Positions 22,743-35,729 of a stretch of DNA of 64,000 bases are shown piece after piece. The DNA comes from Gnetum montanum. Lineage: Eukaryota; Streptophyta; Gnetopsida; Gnetales; Gnetaceae. The stretch is from positions 154,099-218,098 of the forward strand of contig MNCI01004895.1 in the NCBI GenBank assembly GCA_015680685.1. The letters run 5' to 3'. The first letter of the stretch is position 1. Each line of letters starts with the position of its first letter. Under the pieces are notes generated by a model. It was not told where the DNA came from, made no database searches, and saw only the letters and a list, made by a program, of their open reading frames with translations. The position numbers were made by a program, and so were the translations under genes.

Positions 22743-23655
22743 TTCATCAAAATCAACGAACACCTTTACAAGGTGTACACTGATGGTCTAGTTCATTGGT
22801 GTGTCCTTAATGTAGATCAATTGCATGTTCTCCAAGATGGTCATGAAGGCCCTTGCAAAGGCCACTATGTAGGAAGACACATAGTCATAAAAATACTAAT
22901 GGTAAGATACTATTAGTCCACAATCTTTGAGGATGCTTACTAGTTTTTTTGATCCTATGAATGCTATCAACAAGATGATGGGATGATCACATGAATGAAG
23001 GGTCCTCAATAGTAAATTTAATCACTTTAATCCTTTAACATATGGGACAACAACTTCATGGTCCCATCACACCCATGTCAAATGAAAGACATAGATAATT
23101 ATCACCATTAACTACTGTACAAAATGAGCAGAAATTAACAACTCCTTATCATCTCGAAGCCAATGATCACGCTATGGTCACAAATAGAAAAATCACTAAG
23201 ATCTTAATGAGAAAAATTAGCAAATATAGGAGAGATTGGCACAAGAAACTCAACGATGCCCTCTAAGCCTACTACTCTACTTAGAAGCTTCCTATAAGCT
23301 ACTCTTCCTATGAGCTCGTGTATAGAAAATTGCCAACTCTTCCTATTCAATCTGAGCTCCATACACTTTCAATAGCCTATGACCTTGATCTTGACTTAAG
23401 TCTAGAAAAAAAAGAAAGATTAACGAATCTCAACTTGCTAGATAAAAACTAATTTGTTGTCTTGTTATCTAATGAGTTTCACAAGGCATTCAATAAAAAA
23501 AATCATGACCATAGAATTAGAAAAGTCAAATTTCAACCAAGAGATAAGGTCCCCTACTAGAACCCCACACATGTGCCACAACAAATCAAGTTCCAAACAC
23601 TATGGAAAGCCCTTGATATTATTTTTAAAATTTTTCCTTCTAGGGCCCTATTAAT
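22743..23655 (+). pseudogene. Integrase of element A (decayed, internal deletion)
   Basis: The N-terminal block FIKINEHLYKVYTDGLVHWC and GHEGPCKGHYVGRH match B. The DDE core is shortened: the sequence goes from NCTK-like to TTPYHLEAND and loses the stretch with the second Asp. The C-terminal part has SLEKKERLTNLNLLDKN and KVKFQPRDKVPY-NPTHVPQ, where the gap is a TAG in place of Trp, as in B. Confidence 0.65.
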
Positions 23656-25874
23656 CTAGAAACTTAATAGCTCAAACAAAAGCAGCTAATCAACACATAA
23701 CAAGTCAAACCTTTCCATGAGCCTAAGCAAGCCAACGCAATAAATGCCTCATCAGATGGACAACCATGCTTGACATTTTAGATCGCCTCCTTTCAACCTA
23801 GACATTAAGGAGATGGCCATCCATGCTAACTATTTAAGTGGTTTCTTAGTTTTTCATCTTTTTGTTTTACAATTTTTTATTTTACAACTTGTTATTTTTA
23901 CAACTTTTTGTTTTACGTCTTCTTTATCTTACACCTTTTTGTTTCTTTTTACATTATTAATTTTTTTACACCATTGTCAGTACATTTAAATTTTTCTTAA
24001 ATATTTTACCCTTTCTTATATATTTTACTTTATTTTAGTGTGATTTTCTAATTTTTTATTAATAAACATGCTTTGTGCCAACAAGACAGAGTGGTGCTAT
24101 AGCTATTGATAATGGTGGTTTATGCTTAATTTTTTTGTTTACTAATGTCTGATTTTTATTTTTGAACTTTTGTACCAATGGCTAAGACATGGTTTCTTTT
24201 ACATGGAATAGGCAGTGAGTCCATGTCATCCATCAATCCACAAACTCTATGGTTTTCCTTGTTTTGGAAATTTGAGGTCCCTTTCATTTACTAAAATTTT
24301 AATAATTTTTTGACCTTGGTGATTTCCAGAATTAGGAAGGATTCATAAATTTTCATAAGGTGTGACTTCAAGCGGACTCAATCCTATTTGTACTCTTCTA
24401 CTTACTTGGGTGCATGAGTGTTTTTATGGATTTCTTACCATTTCATGTCAAGCAATAATAGGAAGTTGAATAAGTCTTTGCATGTGTGGTTTCCATCCAA
24501 AAATTTCAAAAATAAAAATAAAAAATAAAATAAATAAATAATACATATGATGGGAATTCAAAGCACACCCCTGAGACAAATAAATAGGCTACAAGCATTG
24601 GTTATTGAACTACAAAGACATGTTACCCATGTCTGAAGGTCCCCTCTAACTAAGGCCCTCTCTTAGTTTCTGTTTCTCTTTTCTTCTTTTTAAGGAATGG
24701 TGGTTGTTCTATGGAAGCACTCTTTTGTCTCAAGAAATGAATCAATCTTGGAGTGGTGATGCGAAGTCACTAAAAGTGGTTAGTTTTGGTCTATACTAAG
24801 GATGGATATTCTTAGGTCATTTAATGAAAAATCCATAAGGGACTTTGTATGACCTCAATTTGGAACTCCATTCCATCTTTTCCATCATCCATCCATGCTT
24901 CCCATAACTCACCTCACTTCTAGTATCCATGTTTTTGTTTAGTGTCTTTTCTTGAAATACTTGAATTCTTTAGTAGAATCTTTCGAGTTTTGGTCCTTAA
25001 CTTTAATAAACCATTAAGCACTTATGGGGCCTATGGACTCCTTAATTTGAGGTTATGCAAGGGAAAACAAGGCCTGTGTCTGCTATGCGAAGGACCCACT
25101 TGCATATCTCTTTGTTGGGTTTGTTAAGCATCTCACCCATAGGCATTTTTGCAATAAAAATGTTTCGTGCATCCAACTTCTACCTTCGACCATGTGCTCC
25201 TTTAAATATTTTCTTTAATTCATACATTCTCCATCAAATTTAAAATTTTTGAGCTTTCAGAGATCCTCTTTAATGATTTCATCACATTCTTAGCTTTTCT
25301 AGAACTTCATAAACCTTAAATTTATTCAAAGATTCTTTGTATTTTTTGAAATATTCAAGTTAAAAAATTTTGCTTATAGACCTCGTAAATGAGGCCTTGT
25401 CGATGGAGCCCATGCATATATGAGGGCCCATATACATGGCCCCATTAATACAACATAAAAATACTACATATATGTGTGACCCTCCTTATAAAATTTCACA
25501 TTTGCTCACAAACACCCAAGGAGTTTTTGCAATTTTCAAAGCCCATAACTTCCTAACCATTTGTCCAAATCACTTTGTTCTTCAACCTTGTAGCTTTGAG
25601 AGGTAAGCTCTTAGTTGTGGAATCCTCAAATATGTCATTTCTAACATAAACTTTTTCAACATTTTTCTAATTCCCAAAAGATTTAACTAAGGAATCACTA
25701 TTAAAACACCAAATTACAAGAGTTAAACACTTCCAATGAGCTCTAGTAACACTTATAATAAAAATTAATTAATAAAATAATAATAAATTAATCAATCTAC
25801 CATGGTCCAACCATAGCCAAGTGTAAATAATTACACATTATATCTAGCAATCCACGAATGTTTTGTGATTGTAG
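23656..25874 (+). other. AT-rich spacer between integrase and post-pol ORF, element A
   Basis: No coding signal. Pyrimidine-rich 23850-24060 (TTTTGTTTTAC units). GAATTCAAAGCACACCCC at 24553-24570 is shared with the spacer of B. Near 25380-25450 there are U3-like inverted blocks (TGTCGATGGAGCCCATGC, GAGGGCCCATATACATGGCCCC), followed by CTTATAAAA at about 25484. The spacer ends with TTGTAG directly before ATG. Short frames at 24942 and 25055 have no support. Confidence 0.55.
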
Positions 25875-28735
25875 ATGGCACCAAAAGTCAACCACACACA
25901 AGAAGGAGGACCATCTCAACTAAGGAAAAAATTTCCAAGAATAGGAAGGGGCCAAGAATTTGCCTAAGAAGAACCAATTGCAACACATGTCATAGGCCTT
26001 CTTAGGAAAGAGGTTGAAGTGGAGTCTATTTATCATAGAACATATGATAATAACAAAACATTCCCACCAAGATGAGGCACTAGTTCAATAAGCAAACCTT
26101 AAGGTGACCTTGACGGAAGCTTGCCTAAACCAAATTAGATCAAGGAAGGTCCAAAAGATAATTCTCCAAGAGTTGACTTCAACTCTTTCTTAGAGCAAGC
26201 ACCTACAGAGGTACAAGACCAACTGAAGACCTCTCCCATGTAGCCAATTATCATTTCCAGTAGGAAGTGGTATATGGAAGAGAAATTTTTATTTTGGAAC
26301 AATAGGTAGACCAATTCAATGATCAAGATCAAGGACATTTCAGTGTCCTACTCGGTGTAAACCATTACAAAGGCACTTAGGTTACCTGAAAATGGGACAA
26401 ATCTCATCGATATTCCAATGTAGGTGGACCTCAACATCAAAAAGAAATGAGTTCAGTGGTGCTATGGTGTTAATCGCAAGGAGTATGGTATACTCACACC
26501 AATAGAAAGAATCCACTACAATATTGTAGTCTTTTGCTTAAATTCCATGATTAGGCCTAGCAAAATCACTACCTTTTCTACACATATTTATGCTACTCTA
26601 AGTGAAAGATTCCTAGTCAACCTTCCACAACTAATCTATCTGAAGATAGAAAAGTGGTTTAAGGAGAATGAACATGAAAGAAAGACAATCCCCTTCTCAT
26701 GCCTCATTAGAAGATTATGTCAAAGGGGAGGAATAGTCTACTACACTAATAATGCTATCTGATGTGCTTCAACCACTAATTGGGTAGAGATGATGATGGA
26801 AAAAACTCCTGCAACAACCATTTAAGAACAAAAGCAGTAGCTACTACTTCCACCTACCACTCAGACAATAGTTCTGAACATCACTGCAACATCCTAATAG
26901 TTGTGCAAGTACCAAGAATGACTCTTGAGCAAGTAAGAACAACATGAAGGCATGAGTGATGGAGATCCATCTATGTATCATCCCAAAATGAGTCACCTAA
27001 ATGAGATGGCCCAAATATTCAACTTAATGGGGTGGGGGAGGTGGATCCATTTTCTCTACCCAACGAATGTAGTTGTCTGCAAGGTTGAATCCTAGTGCCA
27101 AAGAGGTAATAGTATCTCTCTTAGAATAGCAGCAATTCCTAGATATTTTTGGAAATGTTGTGACCTTTTTAGTGCACTTAGAGGAGGGTGAGGGGGCAAA
27201 AGTATTAGTGATGCAACACCAAGGGTAAGAAATAGCATCTAAGATGGTTGCTAACAAAATTGTCGAGACATTTAATGCACCTATAGTGTCTGTATCAGAC
27301 ATTACTACACTTAAAGATGTGCAGATGCCTATAGGAACCATAAGTAGTAGATTAATGTAGCACAACATAAAAAAATGTTTGACCAACTAGTAAGAACTGG
27401 ATAACCACTTACGAATGTCTTTGACCTTGCAAATAATATAACTACAACCCAGTCAAAGCTACAAGAGGTAAGGGACAAGAATATTATATTGGAAGGACAA
27501 CTCAAAATAGCTAAGGTACTAAATAAACACTTGGATGCAAATTTGTTTGAATTGAAAGCCCAGATTTTTGACCTTGCATTTCTCAACCCAACATTGATAA
27601 GAGATGAAGCTCTTCAATAGCTTCACAATAAGCTGAAAGGGGTTCAAGGTGCAATGGAGATGATGGTGTTCTACTAATCCTTATTAGAGGCCATCCAACA
27701 TAAAATTCAGAAGGCCATAGATCTGACCTACTAAGAGAATGTGCAATTGATAGAAGAAAACCATCACCTATGAAACATTGATATGCATAAAGAAAAATTG
27801 ACAAATCTTATCCATCAATAGCAGGAGCAAGTAGCTAAAGAAAACATAGAGTTAAGGAGATTGACATCTAAGAATAGAAACCTCTCCATGGAGAAGGTCT
27901 ATGCCCTTTGTTAAAAGACTGCAATAGAAGTAGCCACCTTGAAATCAAAGGCTCTCAAATTTAAGAGAGTCAAAGATTACTATAAAGACTAGGTTGACCT
28001 ACAGAAGGAAGTAAATGAGAAAAATATTCAAGTGGCAAAGGCAAAGGTGAATGAGATCCTCTAGTAACTCCAACAAGGACATGAATTATGGTAGCCCATC
28101 ATTGATGGGAATGATCAATATAATAAGGTAGAAATTTACCTAAAGGAGTTACAGCTAGAGGAGATGATTGAATATATGGAGCTTGCCAATCCCTGGTACA
28201 CAAACTTAGCTATGTTAACTACTAGACAGCATGATCAAAACTGGAAAAGTAAGTGGCCATCTCGTACTTATTACATAAGGCTAAGTTCAAGCATCAAAAG
28301 ACATCAAGCAAAAGCTTTTAGAGGTAAATTTTGAACTTAAGGTCCTGAAGGGAAAATATACTAATTAGAGATTCACTATTAAGAGCCCAGCCAAAAGAAT
28401 GAATGACTACCAAGAGTTGCAAAACACAGTCAGAGCATTCGATGTCAAACACAAATAATTCACTACATGAATCATCAATGTTAAGGAGCTATTCCTAGTA
28501 ATGTCTTGTTCATGGGATATCCCCATTTTAGCCCACACTAGCAATGCCATGTGAACTATGAATGATCCCTAAAGCAAGCAAGAGAAGATTAAGGCTTTAC
28601 TAGATGCCTTTCCTCTTCCATCAAACATAGCAATCACAATAGGATAATCACAACCTCCTCAACCACCCGATGCATCCAAAGCTCGTGAAGGTTCTTCAAA
28701 ACCTTAGGAACCTCCACCACCTAGGATTATTTAAT
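25875..28735 (+). pseudogene. Post-pol coiled-coil ORF, element A
   Basis: ATG at 25875-25877 (MAPKVNHTQEGGPSQL). The first third matches B and G2 and recalls, from memory, the 'putative plant transposon protein' family (Pfam Transposase_32 type): MIRPSKITTFSTHIYATL and IPFSCLIRRLCQRGG at 26547-26730. The remainder is rich in Glu, Lys, Gln and Asn and reads as long coiled coil. It ends with a Pro-rich tail (PSNIAITI...QPPQPPDASK) near 28620-28735. Numerous TAG stops sit at Gln or Trp positions. Confidence 0.68.
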
Positions 28736-28973
28736 CTTTAATCTTCTCAACCATATTAACCATATTCATGCTATTAGAGGATGTGCTATCTAGTTTTAGT
28801 AGTCATGTCATGGTGTTCAATTTTGTATCATGGACACCAAAAATTTTATAATGATGTTGATATGTACACTAAGCACTTATTTTTTTTTTGTGTCAAGTGT
28901 TAGTCAATAATCCCATATCTTTTCAATTTTGCAAAGGAACTCAAGGATGAGTTTTCATTCAATTATGGGGGTA

Positions 28974-29704
28974 TGATGAAGAGTCAAAGTGTTACATTAA
29001 CATAGCATTTTTTATATTTATGAGGGCCCATCAATGCAACTCCACAATAAAGTCTATAAATACATGTTCACCCATCATATTTATAGCATGTCTTGTCATA
29101 GTTGTAGAAAATATTTTGTAGTTTTATCATTTGAGAGTTAGAATATTATTTTGAGTGCCCACAATAGGGATCAAAAAGTGTATAGATCTTTATTCAAGCA
29201 TTGATGTACCTGAGCACACTAGTGTGAACGACAATAAAGATGAGCCTTTTAATCAAACCTTACAACACTTGGAATAAATTAATGATTTATTTCTACATTT
29301 ATCATTTTCATTAATTAATTAATTAATTAATTAATATAATTAAGACTTTAATTAATTAACTAATTAATATAAATAGATTAAACACATAAGTATGACCACT
29401 TCAAGCATAACATATAGCACTTGAGAATCTCAACAGTGCTTAACACTTGGTAACCTAGTAATGTTTTATGCATTTAGGATGTGTACAAAAAGTGGGATTG
29501 AATGCTTATGCTAGGATAGTTAGTTATTAATTAGCAATAAAATTAGTTAAATTGGCTAATAAATTGAGTTTCAACTTATTATCAATCGTGGGTGAATAAA
29601 ATATGAAATAATAAAATCATGTGCCCTAATCACACTTAACCATACAACTAAGCTTCACAAGTGTAGTTGGAAAGACAACAATCATCATAATTAGATTTCA
29701 CTTC
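28974..29704 (+). repeat. 3' LTR of element A, left part
   Basis: Starts TGATGAAGAGTCAAAGTG after the purine-rich TATGGGGGTA. TATA box at 29055-29062. It lacks 47 bases present in the 5' LTR (11484-11531 region with both palindromes). TTAATTAATTAATTAATTAATT near 29312-29336 is expanded relative to the 5' LTR. It stops at GATTTCACTTC where element B begins. Confidence 0.82.
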
Positions 29705-30600
29705 TGATGAAGTGGTTAGTTGATACGTCGACTGGGCCATGTTAATGGAGCCTCATTGATGCAGAAGTGTTGACATGACCCTATTAACATATCCGTCCAT
29801 GCATTAACGTGACCTCATTAACGTAGATTCTGTCTCTTACTATAAATATGCATGCACCTACAGCATTTATGGCATATTTTGAAGTAGTTGTAGCCAAACT
29901 CTTGTAGTTTGTTCCCATAAGAGTTATAATATTTTCCAAGTACCCACAATAGGTGTGAGAAAGGTGTACGACTCTTTATTCAAGGGCTAATATACTTAAC
30001 CCCATTGGCGTGACCAGCAATCAAGACAAGCTTTTTAAACATTCCTTGCAGCATTTGGATTTAATAACTTAATCATTTTAATAGTTTAATATTTCAATGC
30101 TTTAATAATTTCCACAACTTTTATTGTTATCACTTTATTGTTATTGTCATTTCATATTTTATGAAAACCATAAGCATGACCATCTCGAACATATATCAAA
30201 CACTTGGTAACCTAGTGACACTTAACATCTGGTAACCCAGCAGTGGTTAGGGTATGCTCAAGATGTGCATGGAAGATGGGATCGGTTGCTTATGCTAGGG
30301 AGAGTTAAGCAGTAGAGTGGAACATTTATAAATTACACAACTTTCCATTTTGTAGAGTTAAATAATTAGACTGTAAAAGATAAAAAGAAAAACCAATAAA
30401 AATCATTTGCCTCAGTCTCACTTAGCCATTACTTTAGAATATCAAAAGTGAGGTTGGGAAGACAACAACCATTCTAACTAAGGTTTTGCTCGCTAGAGTT
30501 CAGTATATGCAAGTGCTTACAATCTACAAAATTCGACCAAATCACATGTAAATGTCCATGATTCATATGGTTGGGCATAGGGGTACCTCGCCGCTCATCA
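29705..30600 (+). repeat. 5' LTR of element B
   Basis: 896 bases, TGATGAAG to GCTCATCA. TATA box TATAAATA at 29841-29848. The U3 before it has ACGTCGAC and ATTAACG/CATTAACGT blocks in alternating sense. It is clearly diverged from the 3' LTR by many transitions. Confidence 0.9.
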
Positions 30601-30601
30601 T

Positions 30602-30619
30602 TGGCATCGTTGTCGGGGA
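30602..30619 (+). other. Primer-binding site of element B (tRNA-Asp type)
   Basis: TGGCATCGTTGTCGGGGA, three transitions from TGGCGCCGTTGCCGGGGA. It is the best preserved of the three family-1 sites. Confidence 0.82.
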
Positions 30620-30764
30620 CTATTAGTCTTACATGCACTATCTAGTCTTAGTAGGATCATCATTCACTTCGTTGCAATGGATCCAGGATAGTGAAATCTA
30701 TGCACACTAGGTAGTGTAAGTAAAAGAATAGGGCACACCAGTTAGTTGTTAGCTAACATCAAAA

Positions 30765-32600
30765 ATGTCTTCTTCTCATAAGCAAGATAGATCCAACCCA
30801 CCAATGCCGCAAGAGTGTCAAGTGGTATATGCACATCCAAACAAGTATATCCCCAACTTCACCTTTATCCTACATCAGGATGAGCACCTGCAATGGTGGG
30901 ACATGGAGGGTAACATCATATTACCTCCTGACCAGTCAGTTCATGGAATGCTACTTCAAAATCTTACCAGACTAGGCATTCAGGACTATGATGTGGAATA
31001 CATAATGGAGGATCATGACTACTGAGATTATCATCCTAATGAGGCACAATGTGCATAGGACCAAAAATAGGCAAAACATCATGAACACATAAAGGAAAAA
31101 TAGTTTAGTAACCCTTTATTCTTGTAGGACCTGCATGATGATGAGGAACCTGTCTTTCATGATTTCCATTCAATCGAACCTTCTCTAATGTATCAAATCA
31201 TGCATTCCATCATACAAAGTAAACAATCAAGCGATCAGGAGCCCTAGGAGGATGGGGGATCACATAAGAAAGATCATGGCAAAGGCAAGATGGACATGAA
31301 GATTAGGATCATCATTAGAGCAGAGGAGGAGATCGACACCAGGTGGTGGTAGTTCTCCTCCCTCTTCTCCATCTTCTTGTTCCACCTTATCTTCACCAAG
31401 TTTTGACTTTGATTGCAATTGTAGTAGGAAGGATCGGGATGATGGCGAACAGAGAGACTAACTGGATTGCAAGGACCGATGAGGATGACGTGAGGAAAGG
31501 CATGACCAATCATGTGAATCTCACCATCAAGAAAGGAGAGGCAGCTAACATCATCACAGATGTCATAGCCATCAATAGGACTCTAACTCAGATGAACCAC
31601 TACTGGCTACTCAAAACATGCTTAACATAGCTGAGGTTGTTCAAATACCCAATAGGCACTTGAAAGATAGTCGAATTAAGCGCCTTAACATGAACAATAT
31701 CCCCAAATTTGAAGGGCGATATAATTGTGATCCATAGACTTACTTGCAATCATTTCATGATGCTTGCATGCTGAAGAACATAGACAATGATTGGCAAAAA
31801 CTTAAGTTGTTCCCCCACACACTCATCAAGGAAGCAGAAAGTTGGTACCAATCTTTGGAGCTAGAATCAATCAAGAGATGGAGTACGATGCTAGAAATTT
31901 TCAATGATAAATACCAAACCTACTCTAGTGTGGCTAATCTGAGATAAAAGATCCAAGGGTGGAAATAGGGTGGTTATGAGCCCTTGGATGCACAAGCATG
32001 GACAGATATTACTCATTGTTACACCAATGCCCTAGTCATGGCTACTCTCAGTGGGAACAACTTCGCCATATCATCGATGGGCTCCGCTTTGAAACAAGAA
32101 AGACCTTGGGTGTTTATGCTCAGGGATGGCTATCTGAATTAAGGGCCCATCAACTATAGTGTCTCATTGAGTAGGTGGCTAAAGAACATGGGGAATTAAG
32201 AAAAAAAGAGAGTGCAAAAGAGTACAATTATGACCTTTCCATCCAAAAGAGGGAAGTCTGATTTTGTGAAGAGGAGGAAGAATCACAACTAGATGTAGTG
32301 GTGAACCAAAAAAACTTGCCCATACAAAAATTTGCATCTAAAATTTGGACCAAGGTTGACAAGATGTGGAATCCTTTGGATGAAAGGTTCCAAAGCATCT
32401 TGAAAATCACAAAAGAATCCAAAGAGCAAAGTAATAAGCAAGATTGGCAAAGGAGAAGAGAAGCTAAACGTGCCTACTATAAGGGTAAGGGCAAAGTTGC
32501 TATAGCATAATAGGTTGTAGACTCTGATACGGAGGAGGAGGATGGATGTGACATATGCCAGTACGAACATCCTAAGGGGTGTTTCCTAGTGGTGTCACAT
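30765..32600 (+). pseudogene. gag of element B
   Basis: ATG at 30765 opens 86 residues (MSSSHKQDRSNPPMP...VVYAHPNKYIPNFTFILHQD) before a TGA. Next come a Ser-rich linker with acidic and His/Arg clusters (31280-31600) and the capsid-like core (31744-31947: LQSFHDACMLKNIDNDWQKL, LIKEAESWYQSLELESIKRW). The C-terminal part (32298-32600) has a basic stretch and CDICQYEHPKGCF, a CxxC-x4-H-x3-C block that may be the nucleic-acid knuckle. Stops are mostly TAG. Confidence 0.72.
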
Positions 32601-33185
32601 CTATAAGAGTCTGGGATGTATGCACTGAATCCTCATTTAGCAAAAAGGTAACCACCCCGAAGATTGCCTTATCCACAAGGCAATCCCAGGCAAGTCCACC
32701 AACAACAAGGTTATTATCCAAGTGGAGTGCCACTACAACCCTACGAGTATTACCAGCAATGGCAACATCCACAATCTTGGGGGATGCCACCTCCAAGGCA
32801 GAAGTATCCTTACTAGTAGCCAAATCCTTATAGGTACTATGTTCAGCAACCAGTCTCCCTGTGAGACTCTTCTAGTCATGGCCCATTTCAAACTCATTAC
32901 CACCCCCTAGAATACTTTCAAACATAGTCTCCATCACCTAGGGGGAAGAACCCACATCTATACTATCCTCCATCACCTTCTCCTTCCATACCTACTCATC
33001 AACTTTCCACTCAACTACCTCCTGCTCCACCTATGCAGGGGGAAATACCACCACAGCCATAGCAACATAATGCCACAAGGGTTGTCAACTCACAACTGGC
33101 TTCTCAACTAAGTGGACCAAAATCAAAACCATGGAAACATCCTTTTCTCTGGTCCAATAATCCAAACATACCCTCACATTCACCT

Positions 33186-33640
33186 ATGGCTAGTGCCTCT
33201 AAGCCTTCAATCGCCTCCATCATTCAACCCTTTAAGCAACCTTTAGGCCAAACACCCTCCATGGTACAAATAATCATGCTAACACATGCAGTGATGGACT
33301 GGATAAAGGCATGTCATCTTCCTCAAAAATTAACTGATTTGATAAGTCCCCTCATATACCTTCAAGTGGTAGGAAACAAGGCATGTAAAGCTCTCTTGGA
33401 TTTGGGGTCAGGTGTCAATTTGATTTCACATGATATGTACAAGACTTGGAACCTACCCCCAATGAATAAGAGCAACATTCATCTCAAGCTAGGAGACCAA
33501 TCCATTACAGTTCCCTTAGGATTGGTAGAAGATATTGTGACCACTATTTGTGGGTGGTCCTATCCTACTAACTTCCTAGTCATTCATGTTGATAATTGCA
33601 AGGGGAATTTTCCAATCATAAAGGCTTAGTTTAGCACAGT
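33186..33640 (+). pseudogene. Aspartic protease of element B
   Basis: A 147-residue open frame with ALLDLGSGVNLIS (active site D-L-G-S), LGDQSITVPLGLVEDIVTTICGW and GWSYPTNFLVIHVDNCKGNFPII. The usual G-R-x-W-L end is changed (IIKA then TAG where E has GRAWL). A proline-rich and Gln-rich gag-protease linker precedes it. It continues after a frameshift toward RT. Confidence 0.75.
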
Positions 33641-34287
33641 GGATGCATGATTGGGACTCCAAGATCTTTTCCTTGAAATTTCAAAAGAAAATCCTTTTAG
33701 GAATATCCAAAAGAAGCACGTCCCATGCATCGCGTATAGTGACTCGGGGTGAAAATGTGTGTAGCAACTTTGGTTTGCTAAGTGGACATCCATTCAAGCA
33801 TGCAAATAGTGTGCTGAAGAATCATAAGTTCAACGATGCCTATATGTAGCAGCCACGAATCAAGAAGGCATCCAGTGGCTAACCACTAACTCTAATAGTA
33901 GCACTCTATGCATGGAACCATCTGAGGGCCTTGTATGTGGCTATATGGAACGCATGGATGAATTGGAAAAGGTCCATCAACAATTCTTCACTATTAATGA
34001 CAATGATTATTGGGGAAAGCTACAAATCCCTAAAATTTTTAAATAGGAGCATCTGGAATTGAAATCCTTACCAGCCAATCTAGAATATGCATTCTTACAA
34101 AATGGCAAGCTGATAATTATTCATGCCTCTTGCTCTTAAACAGAAGAAGAGACTAGTGAAAATGGTGAACAAATGGATAGCTACTTTTGCATGGTCATAT
34201 CATAAGCTAATGGGAGTTGACCCTAGGGTATGCCAGCATTGAATCTATATTGACTCCTCCAAGAAGCCACAATGACAACCACAAAGA

Positions 34288-35570
34288 TGGTTGAATCCCA
34301 CAAGAAAGCAAGTTGTCAAGGAAGAAATGGAACAATTGTTGAAAATGGGGTTCATCTATTCCATTGTAGATAGTGAATGGGTCAGCCCACTTATTATTGT
34401 GCCAAGGAAGGATAGAAAATGGAGGGTCTATATAGATTTTCAACTACTAAACATCGCAACCTTCAAGGATTACTTCCCACTACCATTTGTGGATCAAGTG
34501 TTGGATACCATTGCAGGACATTGTTACTATAGCTTTTTGGATGGTTATAGTGGCTATAACCAAATCCAAATCACACCCAAAGATCAGGCCAAGACAACAT
34601 TTACAAGTTCCTAGGGGACTTTCTTGTATAAGAAGATGCCTTTTGGCTAATGCAATGCACCTACAACCTTCCAATGCCTTATCCTCAGCATCTTTTAGCA
34701 ATAGATTAGTAATGGGGTAGAAGTCTTCATGGATGACTTCTCTACCTATGGATCAACATTTGAATAAGCCTTGGGCTACCTTAAGCAAGTTTTAAAAAGA
34801 TATATGGAAACAAATTTATGGCTCAATTGGAAAAAGAGCCACTTGATGGTCCAAGGGGGCATTATTCTAGGGCACCACATTTTACAAGCAGGGATTGGTG
34901 TAGATCCTAAAAAAATTAGAATCATCTAAGGAATCACCAATCAACCAAGTACTATAAAAGATGTTCAATCATTCCTTGGCCACACTGGTTATTACCAATG
35001 CTTCATTGAGAATTTCTTGAAGATCGCCAAGTCATTGGTGGAACTCACAAAAAAAGATGCTCCATTTGTTTGGACCAAGGAATGCGAATCCACATTCCAA
35101 ACACTCAAACAGAAACTTGTAGAAACTCCAATTCTATGAGCACCCGACTAGTCTAGACCCTTTCATATCATGATGGACACATCTAATTATGCATTGGGAG
35201 CCATGCTTACACAATTGGATGACCAGAGATGCCCATATTATATCCATTATGGAATCCAAAGCATTATGGGTGCTCATCTCAACTACACCATCACTGAAAA
35301 GGAATTAATGATGGTAGTGTTTGCCTTGGAAAAATTCTAACACTATGTGCTCAAGTACAAGGTGTTTATACATACTAACCACAATGTCATCCAATTCCTA
35401 ATGAACAAACCAACAGTGAGTCCCCATATCATACAATGGCTTGTGATACTTTAGGAATTTGACCTTACTATGGTAGATAGGAAGGGAATTGAGAATGTGG
35501 TGGCCAACCACATATCTTGGTTACAATGGGACAATGTAGAGGAGGAGGAGCTACTCTCGGATCAATTTTT
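34288..35570 (+). pseudogene. Reverse transcriptase and RNase H of element B
   Basis: RT: LNPTRKQVVKEEMEQLLKMG, VSPLIIVPRKDRKWRVYIDF, FLDGYSGYNQIQI, a TAG for Trp in the S-W-G-T-F block (34612-34614), and FMDDF with the catalytic pair at 34729-34737. RNase H: FHIMMDTSNYALGAML (first catalytic Asp kept), LNYTITEKELMMVVFALEKF, FDLTMVDRKGIENVVANHIS. The lack of a chromodomain further on and the MDDF plus YG pattern fit the Athila/Tat branch. Several stops (TAG, TAA, TGA), some shared with element E. Confidence 0.82.
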
Positions 35571-35729
35571 ATACTAACTCCTCTTTGCTAGAACAATCAA
35601 TACGGAGATTCCTATAGGATCAATGTGGTTTAGCGACATCCTCACCTATCCCTCAACACAAGAATTACCAAAAGAGTGGGATCATCAGAAGAAGTAGCAA
35701 TTTCTTCACAAGGCCAAGCACTTCATGAA

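Noticed and set aside
31274-31630. Overlapping frames on both strands in the Ser/His-rich linker of B gag
   Set aside because: Low-complexity DNA that stays open by chance. Alignment with E and A supports only the gag frame.
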